This document shows, piece by piece, positions 1 to 12,018 of a stretch of 64,000 nucleotides of DNA; position 1 is the stretch's first letter; every line of letters starts with the position of its first letter. Source of the stretch: Cliona cf. orientalis. Its lineage: Eukaryota; Porifera; Demospongiae; Clionaida; Clionaidae. The notes beneath the pieces were generated by a model. It worked only from the letters and a program-made list of their open reading frames with translations, was not told the origin of the DNA and made no database searches. The DNA is taken from NCBI GenBank assembly GCA_963930775.1, contig OZ005707.1, forward strand, positions 6,572,001 to 6,636,000. The letters run 5' to 3'. Made by a program: the position numbers and the translations under genes.

Positions 1-709
1 CAAAATTCCAAAGTCAGCGTGGGGTGCTGTCTGTCTAGCTGGCATGTGTACACGCAGAGGGAGAAAATCTCTAGAGTCAACAAAAGTGATTATGTACATG
101 TACTCCAGAATCCAGTAAGAACTAAGGGCTGAAATGGCAGCTAACCTAGCGCATCTAGTTGAAACATCAAATTTACCAAACTCGGAACAGTTATGTCGCC
201 CACAAAGAATTTCTGTTTGTATTTATCCTAGCTATGCTAAGGCTTTGTGGCCACTGCAGGCCAATAAACACATTCGATTTCATCATGCACGGGCGGGTGA
301 ATGGATTACAAATACAGGCATCTTGGCACACGGTTCGTTGACTTAGTGGGACTTCAATGGTATTACAAGAGAGTCAATTATTCCAGTTATATGCATACAT
401 GACAACGAACATCGATAATTTGGCCAGAAATAATATTTATTTCACGGAGTTTTGCAGCCTTAAAAATGCTATGGCCAAAACTCCACTATTACTAAAATTC
501 AAATTCTTCCAATCAGTACAATAGTTAAAATTAATTTTAATGGTCTAGAATTATTATGTTATGCATACCTGGACTATGACAAAGGCATTGTCGAAGAGGT
601 AGAACTTGGGCGGAGTTTTGATGGAGGAGAGGCGGCTGGGGTGGGCGTGGCTTAGGGGAAACTCCTCGCTGGAGAAGACCAGTCTTCGACCTTCGTACCA
701 GAGGGAGGC
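1..709 (-). CDS. 3' portion of an alsin (ALS2)-like gene, PH-like region (partial)
   Basis: Two candidate exons read on the minus strand: 569-709, flanked by an AG acceptor and a GT donor (47 codons, phase 0 both sides), and 1-38, which starts after an AG and runs off the window. The translation contains LWYEGRRLVFSS, then SRLSSI, then KFYLFDNAFVIVQ, followed in the next exon by LDRQHPTLTLEF. The order basic YEGRRL, SRLSS, then F.LF.+A.V..Q is that of a PH-domain beta-sheet edge and resembles the PH-like region of alsin/ALS2CL, a guanine-nucleotide exchange factor for Rab5-type GTPases. This is a family resemblance read by eye. Only about 59 residues are visible, so another RhoGEF-PH protein is possible. 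Exons linking it to the start-like exon at 3468-3530 were not resolved. Confidence 0.42.
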
Positions 710-2190
710 CTGCCCGTAGTGTGCATGTGTGTGTGAGAGAGAGAGAGAATGAGTATTGTGTACGTCTCATAGCTATCTCTCCTGCACTTCAATTCTATCG
801 CTGGCATGCTCGACTACGTAGTAATCAACTACTAATTAATATTTTAAGTTAATGCATCCAATAGACGGTTGTATGAGAGGAAGGGAAGGGGAGGTGGGGG
901 GAGCGGAGAAGTTGGGGGGGGGGGGGGGGAGTATTTTGGTGTAATGAGCACCAGGTTTCAATTAAGCCACCAGTTCCCAGGATGTGATGGCAAACACCAC
1001 TTCCTTAAGCCAATCATCTCCCTCTCACTCCTACAGAGCCAACAGCTACTCAGCCAGTCAGTCAGTTGGTCTGTCGGTCACTCGGCTCCTTGGCCCGATA
1101 CTTCATCTCACTAGCACTGTGCCCACACATTTGACAACCCTTCATGTTTACAGCTATAGCAGGGTACAGCTCCACTCTATAGGCTATTAGCTAATACACA
1201 CACACACACACAGAGTAGCAGCGTGATCTCCACATGCATGTCTGTATCATGCGGTGCACATGTACAGTACTGTAGCTAGTACTGTAATACTGGAGAGAGC
1301 TGGCACAAACAGCACCTTAAAGAAGTGGACATGAAAGAGATTTGGCTCCTTCTGATCTGTGCGCTAAATTGTGTGTGTCTAAGCTACTCTTGGTGATGAC
1401 AGTTCTGTGTGGTGCGACCTCTCTGCAAATATTTACTCGTTGTGGTGCTACTGGAGGACATTTTCAAAAGTCTGACACACTCATATGCACACATACACAC
1501 CTGCACTTGTATGAAATCTATCATCAGTGCACTTTGGGTTAGAAGCTGGACTAAGGAATGTCTCTCTCCATTGAGAGGTATGGGAGACCAAAGACAAAAA
1601 AAAGATTTTTAAGTTGTAACCTTGATCGTGACAAACATGTTATCTGAGAAGCTAAAGATTTGGTGTATGCCTAGTACTATAAATTACTACTGAGGCTCAG
1701 CTTGACTGGTGAGGGGGGGGAGGCATAGTCATGCAATGCAAATATTTTTCCAAACCCCCCACCTTCTATCATGCCAAATACTGGAGAGAGGATGTCCAAA
1801 AACTTCGTTGGGATAAATTACATCCCCCACATTTCTTATCCTTTCCTGCTCACCCCCCAACGACTCTTGTGGGCCGACAGAAGCTTAAACATGGAAACTG
1901 GTAAGTGGTTTATCGAAAAGCAGAAAAAAAAAATCAGAGTGGTGGGTTGAAGATTAAGACACCAAAACAACATTCATATCTAAATCTGTATAATCACCCA
2001 TCGCTAGATTTGGTCTAACACCAAATACTCTCTGACTGGATGCGTGGGATAACATTTTTTGGTATATTATATTTGGGTGCGATAAAGCATCACGTCTTGA
2101 AAATGAGCTCAGTACCAAAAAATGTACCAAATGCAATATCTCTATGTACTTACTACATGAGCAGTCACACACACACTCACACACACACAC

Positions 2191-2304
2191 TCCTCAATTC
2201 TTGTCAAAAACTGCCCAACATCCAGACTGCTATTTGTCAGTGTGGCTTCGTAGAAGGAAGAGAACTGTCTGTTTATGTCTGGCATTAGGGATATATCATC
2301 ATCG
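2191..2304 (-). CDS. candidate internal exon of the unidentified minus-strand gene
   Basis: An open stretch of 38 codons lies between a plausible acceptor (TTTTAG just upstream on the minus strand) and a GT donor that begins a (GT)n run. Its peptide includes DDDISLMPDINRQF, SFYEATLTNSSLDVG and QFLTRIE, which has the composition of a real amphipathic exon rather than repeat translation. It needs an incoming phase of 2, so it cannot follow the exon at 3468-3530 directly. At least one more exon would have to lie between them. I do not recognise the protein. Confidence 0.28.
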
Positions 2305-3467
2305 CTAAAACATGCATTTAGAAAAGCACACAAAATTGGTTTGGATAAATACTAATATATTACTATAAAGGTACATTCGGAGACAGGGTGCTGATATCAT
2401 CTAGTGTTGGGATATTATCGATCTCTGCTGAAACATGCATTTAGAAAAAGTGGTGTTGATAAATACCATCTCAGTATAAGATACGATCGCTAAAATAATA
2501 TGCTATTCAAAGAAGAGTGTACACAGCATGCAGAGAGAGAGAGACGAGGAAGTCAATTGATAGGGCTAATGTTGACCTTTACAGGACAAACAGTGCTAGC
2601 ACTGATAGCTCTACACACATACTCACACAGGCATACACACGGAGTGCGCAGAATAGCAGTAATATTTTATTTAGTGGGAATTTGTGTTTCAGTGGCAGCG
2701 GACAGCCGGCAAGACGCTGGCTGACTAATGGACGGCTGTGTTCTGGTCAATGGCAGGCACATCATTAGATCATGTGTCAGTAATTCACAGCTCCCTAAAC
2801 AAGGCAGCTGTCAATTGCAACTGCAAATTGTACACAATTCTCTAATTTTAAGCGCTATAAAATCAATATAACAATGTTGAATTTCTATAATAGCGCTCCA
2901 TGAGAGTCTAAGGATCTTCTTCTTTTGATCGTTTTGACTAAACAAGGAGATATTAGTAGTCTCGTAGCAACAGCACTGTTTCCCACCAACGAGGAGCTAA
3001 TTTGGAACACACTGACATCACATGCCATTACCATGCAAATGGATCCATTCTGCCTGGAAGCATGATCCATACACACTGCAATGTCCTGATCACATCAGCA
3101 GCTGTACTATACTACTAACTCTACCTGCTCATGTGATCGAGATAAAGAGTAGTATAGTAGAGTGTTCCATGCAACTCTCATAAATGAGCACACTGGCTTT
3201 AATCCACCTGGGAGCACTACTAACCACAGCGTGGTTTCTTAATTCGATCAGTGGATGCGGTTTATCTGATCAACATAAATCAGCTGTGACTTCGCTGGTC
3301 GGCCATGCCATGTGCATACATAGACCCTCTTCTTGACATAGCTATGCAGCGAGATCGTCCATCTACCGCACTAAGACTAAGTTCTTTGACTCGGAACACA
3401 CGTACGATCAGTAGACAAAAACGCGACAATTCTCTAGCTTGTTCAGCACACAAGACTTGAACAGTAC

Positions 3468-3530
3468 CTTTATCTTGGGTGGTAAGGACGCCCAGAACTC
3501 TTCCATGTTGTAGTCTCTTCGTCCCGCCAT
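3468..3530 (-). CDS. first coding exon of an unidentified minus-strand gene
   Basis: ATG at 3530 opens 21 codons (MAGRRDYNMEEFWASLPPKIK) that end exactly at a strong GT donor (AAG followed by GTACTG). The acidic/aromatic start and the phase-0 donor look like a genuine first exon. It faces CCNY head to head, with a perfect X-box 155 bp upstream. The downstream exons are uncertain: it may belong to the same gene as the PH-like exon at 569-709. No product can be named. Confidence 0.5.
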
Positions 3531-3684
3531 CTCTAGGCTCACGGCTCTGTCTCGATTTACTATGAAAAGTTTACACACATCTCACAAAGTTTATGACTGA
3601 TTCCGAGAGCCTGGATATGAGCTAGCTAGCCCCTCCCACCGGATGTCGTTAACGGTTGATCAATTATTAAAAGTTAGTTGTCTG

Positions 3685-3698
3685 GTTGCCGTGGCAAC
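3685..3698. promoter_or_regulatory. RFX X-box, GTTGCCGTGGCAAC
   Basis: Two half-sites, GTTGCC and GGCAAC, form a perfect inverted repeat around a 2-bp spacer. This matches the consensus bound by RFX winged-helix factors, the main activators of ciliary genes in animals. It sits in the divergent promoter between an unidentified gene and CCNY. Which of the two it serves cannot be told from sequence. Confidence 0.7.
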
Positions 3699-3713
3699 AG
3701 TGCCACCGGTGTG

Positions 3714-3721
3714 TCACGTGA
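3714..3721. promoter_or_regulatory. palindromic E-box TCACGTGA
   Basis: A canonical bHLH-zip (USF/MITF/TFE type) octamer lies 15 bp from the X-box in the divergent promoter. The same octamer recurs at 23150-23157 and 62370-62377, each time in a head-to-head promoter. Confidence 0.55.
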
Positions 3722-4315
3722 TTTAGCCGGCGATCATGTGACAAGGAAATCAGCTTAGCAGGATGAGGAAACCAACAAAAGAGGGTGTTTAGACTCCTAT
3801 TCTGAAGCCCCAACAAAGCACCATAAGAGGGGGAAAAGCTGCAGGTGAGCGAATGTAGCTCTCAGATATGTAGTCTAGAGCCAGATAGATTCTCACGAAC
3901 CTTCAGTACGGTGATCACTTTGATGCTGTGGGGATTTTTTTTGATATTATGCTTGTGGGCCCAGCCCAAATTGAGGTTGCTGATACAGCAAACTTTTAAT
4001 AGTAGTTGGGATTTTCCATCTGCTGCATGCATTGTGCTCGTCTTACAATGAAATTATGTACCGTTCGGTTCATCCTTGCTATGGTAACTGAATTACTGCA
4101 TGTTGTGGGCACCCAAACCTATCAAATTATATTATAATTTTTTGCACCTCAGGCACCTACTCCCTCCGCTAGTCATGTCATTGGGATGGTACCATTGACC
4201 TGGAAATCTACTCGCTTAAAACCACTGCAAGAAGAACTGAGCTTCAAAGTTGTCCAGAGACTGCATCTTCTGTGATCGACAGGAGTTCACATTTATTTAT
4301 TCATTCTTTGTTTGG

Positions 4316-6700
4316 ATGGGGAACTGTTGCAGTACCGGATCCCCTCCCTCCGCCCACCGCGGCCTCGAGGCGTCCGGGACAGCGTCCTCGTCCTCTGTAG
4401 TAGACCCCTCCACGTACCACCCGGCAGTGGGTGTGGCTCCAGGAGTTGGGGTGGGCGTGGTTGGAGACGAAAACTCACATGTACATGGTCATGGGCGAGC
4501 AGCACCTCCTCCTCAGGATATGACTGATTTCCCATATGCCATTACACCAGAACCACAACAGTTGGAGCATATAGCAGATAGAGAAGGTATGGAGAGATTG
4601 GATTTAAGTATATAGGGGATATTGGCAATTTAATTTTTCTCTCTCCCCCCCCCCTCTCTCTCATAGATCTGACAAACAAAGAAGAAACCATGTTTTTAGA
4701 GAAGTCTAAAAACGCACGGAAAATGATGTCAAGGAATGGTAAACTTTAGTCAGTCCGTTTACATTCCCTTTCTGTTTGTTGATGAATTCTCTGCTATAAA
4801 ATTTGTCATCCTCTCTCTCTTTCTCTCTCTCTCTCTCTTTCTCCTCAGGTCGCTCCAAGACATACTCTGGTCGTCACAGACACAGTAGTGCTCGGCTCTC
4901 TTATGCCGGCCACGTCTCTCACTCTCCAGTTATGATCAAAAAAGCAAACTCCTGCTCCACAATATACACTGATGACAGTACAGTATCATTACCCAACCTT
5001 AAATCCACACTGAAGTGGTGCGTCTCTTTCTCTCTCTCTCTATCTCTCTTTCTCTCTCTCTCATCTGGGACAAAGCTATTGTCATTCTCTCAGAGCCTAT
5101 TAATTTTCAGTGTACATAGCAAAGACTGGGGAGCTTAGGGACTAGCTATAGGCTACCATACTCATTATGTATCACCTTGTAGTGTGTTAGGATGTTTTGA
5201 CTGAAGATTCATGATGGCTGAATATGTAACTCAGAAGCCGTGAATATGTTTAACAGGTGCAGGTGGCATGGGCACCTCCTCCCACACATATCTCACACAC
5301 ACACACACACACACACATGATCAACTAGTCTCCCTCAGTCTCTCTCTCTCCCTCTCCCTTTCTCTCTCTTTCTCTCTCTCTCCCCCTCTCATTAATTGAT
5401 CTACTTTTCCTACTGTTGTCTCTCTCTGTACAGTGTCTCTCTGGCTGTGTTTTATCACATAAAGAACAGGTATGTACTTTTACCTCAAACATGGGATGTG
5501 CCTGGAGATGCAAATTAGTAATTAATATTTTGACAGGGTCTCTAGTTCATATAATATATACGTGTTAGCTTATATAATAATTATTCTATGTTCGTTTCTA
5601 TAATATTCCTACATGTTGTTTTGAAATATTATTTTTAGGGATCGGACGAGACAGCCACGGACATTAGACATTTTTGATGAAAAGCTTCACCCCCTAACAG
5701 TGAGTGTCAGCATCACTTTAAATGAATCTTTCTGTTAAATATTGTGACAATGGACTGTAGAAAGAGGAAGTCCCTGGTCATTATGCCGACTACACTCCAG
5801 ATCACAAGGTCATCTACAGATTTATCAAGACATTATTCCATGCAGCGCAGGTAAGGGCAATCTTGATGTGCAATCTTTGGTGAGATTCCAAATTAGCATT
5901 GATATGTTCTTTTCCAACAGTTGACAGCAGAATGTGCCATCATTACACTAGTAAGTCTTTGGTGTTTGCATAAAATTTTGCAGAATTGGTCTCATTCTAC
6001 TCTCCCTCCCTCCCCCTCTTGCTTCTCTCTGTCTCACTCTCTCCCTCTCTCTCTCTCTCTCAGATATATCTAGAGAGATTATTACACTATGCTGAGCTTG
6101 ACCTTCACCCTAGTAACTGGAAAAGAGTTCTCCTGGGGGCCATACTGTTAGCGTCTAAAGTATGGGATGACCAAGCAGGTATAATGATAATAATATAGAA
6201 GTTATGCATAAAAACAGAACAGGTGCTGTTATTACTTTTATCCATTCCTGTTCCAGTATGGAATGTGGACTACTGTCAAATTCTCCGGGATATCACTGTT
6301 GAAGACATGTAAGCCATTGACACGAACAAAATCTATAATTATAATATGCAAATAATTGCTTAACATCTAGAGATCTTGATTACTGATTCTGCGTAATTAT
6401 GTACATACACATATTTGCACAGGAACGAGCTGGAGAGAGTGTACTTGGAGATGATTCAGTTCAACATCAATGTTGCTTCGAGCATGTACGCCAAGTACTA
6501 CTTTGACCTCAGATCGCTGGCTGAAGACAATGGACTGATCTTTCCCAACGAACACGAACCTCTGACGAAGGAGAGGGCCAAGAGACTCGAGGTGAGAGGA
6601 GGGAGTAAAACCCTGTAATTAATACATCCTGCGTATCTTGAGTCTGATTCATGATTAAGCGTAGCGGCCCCATCCCCCCTCTCCCTCCCTCCCTTTCCCT

Positions 6701-6743
<43 letters not shown>

Positions 6744-7154
6744 GAAATGAAAGTGTCCATACAGAAAAATGCTGCATGTCTAATGCACCATAATTATTGT
6801 AATGTGATACTGCAACTAATACATGTAACTTAATTAGCTTAAGGTGGTAATGCATATTGGGTGTGTGTGGTTCAAAGGAGCGCTGGGACTGGCTGACTCC
6901 ATTACCTTGTATGCTGTGTGTTCCATAATTATAATTTAATTACCTGGGCCTAGAAATTATGAGGTTAGAAAATTATTTATTAATAACGTGTGTTTCCCTC
7001 CTTCTCCCCCCCCCCCCCCCCCACCCACCACTACCACTAGGCTATCAATATTGGTTCAGAAGACAAAGACAAACTGTTAGGCGGTTTCAAATTGCGGCGG
7101 TCTGCTAGTTCAGAACCTCTCTCCTCGAACAAGACCAGTGCCATCTTAATGTGA
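4316..7154 (+). CDS. CCNY: cyclin Y
   Basis: Membrane-anchored cyclin that activates CDK14/CDK16-type kinases and promotes LRP6 phosphorylation in Wnt signalling (known for the family). Eleven coding exons: 4316-4586, 4667-4738, 4849-5017, 5434-5469, 5639-5699, 5761-5850, 5921-5950, 6064-6178, 6257-6308, 6423-6591, 7041-7154; 1179 nt, 392 aa. The start MGNCC supplies an N-myristoylation glycine and palmitoylatable cysteines, as in the human protein. Residues about 60-90 hold HIADRE. Then come [17 protein letters not shown] and the cyclin box with [31 protein letters not shown] and [12 protein letters not shown], followed by [21 protein letters not shown] and MIQFNINV. The C-terminal RRSASSEPL resembles a 14-3-3 docking site. 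Start choice rests on the MGNCC motif. Several introns end in (CT)n tracts. Identity is very secure. Confidence 0.96.
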
Positions 7155-8525
7155 TGAGCTTAGTCACTTCATTAGGGCTATATCCATCCCATCCATCTAT
7201 GTATAATAACAGCAATGTGACCTCTGCACTCTTATAATTATATTATAGACCGTCCATCTCTTTCTAAAGACTATGTTATACAATGTCATGTATTATGCGT
7301 AGTTTGTGTCCGCCTTATTTTCTCCACTGATTTTAATCTCAGCCTTTTTTTCCTTCTAATCTTGAAATTCCGACACTAACTTTATGTTTTCATAGCCATT
7401 CTTCTTGTAGTCTCTCAATCTTTCAGCTTCTCATTATTATTTTATTTTTTTGAAAGCAGGAGCACTCTAAACACAGCAGCAGTACTATTCCTGTTGTAAT
7501 TTTTATACCCACCTATAATAATATTATTGTAATACATTAAATTAAATTGTGTTTTCTTCCTTTTGTGGTGTTCAATAATAATGCAGTTACATGTGGCTAT
7601 TATAGAATTAAATTGAGGGTCACTGGGGTAGCCATCATTCAAAGATAATGGTATGTTGGTATTATCAGGGGCTATATCAATAATGGAGCCAATAGGGCTA
7701 TATAATAATATCTATTAATTAAAAATACTTATTAGTGACTTCTATGGTAAAATAAAAAAATTCTAACCCCATCCTCCCATCGACCTTCTGAGCTCTAGGC
7801 TGGAACGTTGGTCAGGGTACATTGCAGACTACTGCAGCCAGTTAGGCTTCTGTGTCACAGCCACAGGGGACCGAAGTCAGCCTATGGTGGATTACCAGGC
7901 TTTGTCCAGAATGGTGGGTATTCAAGGGAGGAACCTGGGCGACCCCTAAGCCATATATGCCCAGGACCATGTGCAGTTTTCAGCTGCAGGTGCCAGAGGG
8001 GGTAACCGTCTAGCCCCGATAGTCCCTCCCGGAAAACGCTATTTATTGAGCTGGGACAGGGGGTAGCAAAACGTGTATGGTTTTCACGTTGGAATGTACA
8101 GACCGTGACGTAATTAATTAATAGCTATGAATATCATTAACTTTCCACCGCGGCGCGCGCCAAAGTATATCTCGCAACGGAAAGAGCCATGGAGCTGGAA
8201 CAAAAACCAAAATGAAGCTCATGAGGAGATGAAAGCAGCTACCATGGTCCTGAACAAGCAATTAATTATTATGCATGCAAATTTAATACTAAGTCTTATA
8301 ATAGACTGGATAAACATTAATAGAGCAACGAGGCAAAAAATGAGCATAAAATTTACTAATAATATTATGGTATCACTGGAATAATGGACAGAGAAAGTAG
8401 TAAAACTGAATTATAACAATATAGGTCAAAAATAATATGATGCAGGTAAAATTAATAATACAAAACCACCTGTGTGAAAGTTCATCATAATAATAATATT
8501 ATTGAGATCACTAGGTTAGTTATTA
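7155..8525. other. intergenic region between convergent CCNY and PIKFYVE
   Basis: No gene is visible. AT-rich CCNY 3' flank contains an AATAAA near 7749. From about 7915 to 8262 lies a dispersed repeat (entered separately), then AT-rich sequence down to the PIKFYVE stop codon at 8526. Confidence 0.7.
7915..8262 (+). mobile_element. dispersed repeat, copy 1 (inverted relative to 50378-50729)
   Basis: About 350 bp matches, with scattered substitutions and small indels, the reverse complement of 50378-50729. Shared landmarks are the block GGAGGAACCTGGGCGACCCC, the sequence around GCAGTTTTCAGCTGCAGGTG, TTCACGTTGGAATGTACAGA, a GC-rich GCGCGCGC patch and GCAGCTACCATGGTCCTGAA. Both copies keep two short open frames whose peptides agree (GGYSREEPGRPLSHICPGP... 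on one side and ..WSWNKNQN..., MKAATMVLN on the other), which hints at decay from a coding transposon. No terminal repeat or target duplication was found, so the class is unknown. Confidence 0.75.
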
Positions 8526-11500
8526 TTAAATAACTCCCTCTGGTACATCAGCTCCCATCCCTGTCCACTTGTCAGGCACTACGGTGAAATAGCGTTCCAT
8601 AGCCTCACAGAATCTCTTGCGATAGAGCTCTGGGTCGACGATGGTTGGGAGTCCACGACCGGCCGTCTTCTTAACGTACATCTCCAGCCGCTTGTCCAGA
8701 GTGAACGTACGCACATAGTCTATACACCAAGGAAAAGAATGATGTCATAATAATATAATACCGTAGTTAATCGAATACAATGTATGATCCAATCTAACAT
8801 AAGAAATTAGCATTTTATAAATTCTCATAATGTAAAAGCGACTGACGACCTTTACCAGAAAAGCGCGTGCTTTTCAAAATTGAAATTATTATTTTTTTCC
8901 ATACATAGTATTAGATTAAGTATGGTAATAATTTTAGTGGCTTGCAGGAAATTCACAATCTAGTGACAACCCTGAGAATATAATAAGCTCACCCCTACAC
9001 CCTTGAGCTATCAATTATTATTGGTTGCCAAGGAAGGCTCACTCACCTATTATTCCAACGACCAGCTCCCCCGTGGAGCTGTCGATACAGGTGAGAAGAG
9101 AGTAGTCCATGATGGAGTTCTCCTCAAGAAACTCTGTGTCAGCTATGATGGCTTGCATCAGGATGTTCTTGGAGTGGGGGTACACATACACTGGGTTCTG
9201 GCAGATAACTGCAGAGAGAGAGAGATAGAGAGAGAGATAGAAAGGGAAAGAGGGTGAGAGAGGGAGGGGGAGAGAGAAAGAGAGAGAGCGCCTTAAACAT
9301 TACAGCCATGAGTACAACAAGAGTCTTCTTACAGTTGAGGTAGTTGGTATCCAGGAGGACATCTCCACTGCTGTCCTTGCTAGGGTCAATGTAGCGGCTT
9401 CGCACTGAGCCCTTCAGGTCAAACAGCTGCAAAAATATAATATATATAGAGCATCATCACAAGAAACAGAATTTTGAAAAGCCGATTAGTTGTAGCCTAA
9501 AATTAATTAACCAGGCCCTCCCCATCCGCAAATTCAGAAATATCAGGATTTTGGGGAAATTACCGTCGTAGAGAGAGCCTGATTTGATACGATTATGGCA
9601 CGTACCTTGGAGTTAGTTGGGGCGTGTCCATAGAGCAGGTTCTCCATGACAACCACATCCAGCCTCTTGGAGTTGCCTGTCTTGGAGTTCTTGAAGCCAA
9701 TGCTGTAGGTACCGACAATCTTGGCCAAAGTCAGGGGTCTCTGTAAGCAGATGAATGCATATTTGTAATTACTAGAATATTAAGCACAAAGCTATCCCCG
9801 TCAAAATACACAAATATAATGATACTTTCGAGGACCATGGATGCGACATGTTTAATGTTATTTCTCAACCTTTTCTTCCAAAGCTTTGTTGACGTGTTCC
9901 AAGTAGCGAGGGGCAAACTGCTCAAAGGAGGAGATCTCAATCGATTTGATGTGCTTCATGATGAAACGATCATCTATATTGTTATGGCATTGTGTATGTG
10001 TATATGTATTTGTGTGCATAATAATAATTATTACAATTACACACGTAAGTGACCAGTTTTGAAAATGGATTGGAGTATTGATTACCTGCAACTTTGCAGA
10101 AAGTTGATCTTGACTTGCCCCCTTTAGCGTCATAGTTGACACACCTGGCCAGAGACCGAACGTACCTACAAAAAAAACAACTAATAATAATAAATAGTAC
10201 ATCATAATATTAATGATAACCATAATATTAGAATGACATACAACCATGCAGGTACCTAAGTGGCTCTGCCTTTTTCTGGGGTTAGGTTTGCCTGAGCAGG
10301 CAATGGGATGGTTACCCCTTAGGTTTGATTAATACAGAATTTTATGCTACCTCACCTGTCTTCCCCACTTGGGAAAATCCTTTCTCTGAGTTTGCGAAAT
10401 TCTTCAGCGTAGTAGACTTTGCAGAAGAAGCTCACTGACTTGTCAGGGGTCGTGAACTCTGAAGGGATAGTGCAATATTATTACCATTTTTACCAACATT
10501 ACCCACTTTACCTATATTACCAATATTATGGTAATGTAGGTAATGTTGGTAATTTTGGTATTGTACATGTACATGTGTATGTTACAATTACAAGACCTTA
10601 ATTGGGGTGCATGAGATCCATGTACCTACAATGTACATGTACATTACCAACTTTACCATAATATTGGTAAAGTTGGTAATGTAGGTAATGTTGGTAATAT
10701 TGGGTAATGTATAGTGTGTGTTATAGCAGGAGTACATTACCATAGTTATTAATTGTCTTATTGGCCCTCTCATCATTGGCCTACCCTATGATCACTTACA
10801 TCATTATGATGTAATATTAGGAGTGAAAAATCAATCCCTGTGTCCCCCAACCCTCAATCTCTAAATATATAACCCCCTGAGTCATTCATTACACAAATTG
10901 TTTTACTCTCACCTAGACTGATGTGTTCCGATCCCTTCCCGAGTGCGTCCACCTCCTCTAGTGTACTCAGTGCTCCAGACGACACGCTCGGAGGAATCTC
11001 ACTCGACAGGAACTCCCCGTCATGTGACTTCCCGCTGGCCGACTCGAAAGCCGAGTGCTCCAGAGAGTGTACAAATCCTTCACGTTTGTTCTCATTGGCC
11101 CCTACAGCGGTGGACGAGGGGGGATGGGAGGAGGGAGGGGGGACGCCAGCCGTGGGCGTGGTAGAGAAGAGATTGATGGCTGAGCTCTTCTTCTTGAGCT
11201 CCTGAAAGGCGGCCTTGAAGTTAAGAGCAGCTGCAGCCGACCTAAGGTTGCCAGCGCTGGAGCTGTGGTGGGGGCGCTCACCCTCACCCGACCTCTTTTT
11301 ACTAAAGAATGAGGCAGATAAAATTATGTAACTATAGGGATCTGATTATCGATTGCTAGGAGGAGGAAATTATGTTTCAGTATTCTTGGGAACTCCTTGT
11401 CCTCCACACCCTCTACTACATGCTTTCCTTGGCACTTTTTTCAAACAATCTTAGCTTACGTTTTTGGGCTTGCCAATGGTGTCACTTTAGCTTCTACAGC

Positions 11501-11947
11501 AGTCCCATTGGACACTAGAGCGGCGTTCATCTTCCTGTCCATCAAAGTCTGAAGCTCCTCTGCATACTCCCTCGAGGTGAGGGCAAACGCGATGATGGAC
11601 GTTGGCTCTTTCTCGTAGATGGCGACAGGAATGGAGGCAGAGCGGTACATAGTGTGGTGCTCCGAAGGATCAAATGGACAGTCGAGCTTCTGAAAGGGCT
11701 TGGAGAGTATACCAACCTTAGCAGCACGTTTGTGACCTGTGGTGCAGAGAGAGAGAGAGAAAAAATAGAGAAAGGGAGAGGGAGGGAGAGAGAGAGAGAG
11801 ATGATGACGAAAAATGTTATAAGATTTGGTTGCTTACTTTCTGGAAGAGGGCCACTGGGACGTTTATGATGTGATCGTGAAGACTGTGAGTCACTCGTAG
11901 CTCCATTTCCACCATTGGCAGCACCACCTGCAATCATCCAAGAGGTT

Positions 11948-12018
<71 letters not shown>

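Larger units (their letters stand above)
3531..4315. promoter_or_regulatory. divergent promoter region and CCNY 5' UTR
   Basis: This gap separates the minus-strand first exon from the CCNY start codon. It holds a perfect palindromic X-box at 3685-3698 and a TCACGTGA E-box at 3714-3721. A CAG/GTGAGC donor after 3844 and a CGACAG acceptor ending at about 4281 suggest that CCNY has a non-coding first exon and a 5' UTR intron of about 440 bp. No other coding sequence is visible. Confidence 0.55.

Noticed and set aside
884..940. Poly-G and (GA)n stretches as a regulatory island
   Set aside because: Simple-sequence runs of this kind (also near 19440 and 52564) occur throughout the introns of the window.
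2885..3076. Minus-strand open frame of 63 codons as an exon
   Set aside because: An acceptor-like AG precedes it, but no donor is found before the stop, and the peptide has no recognisable motif.
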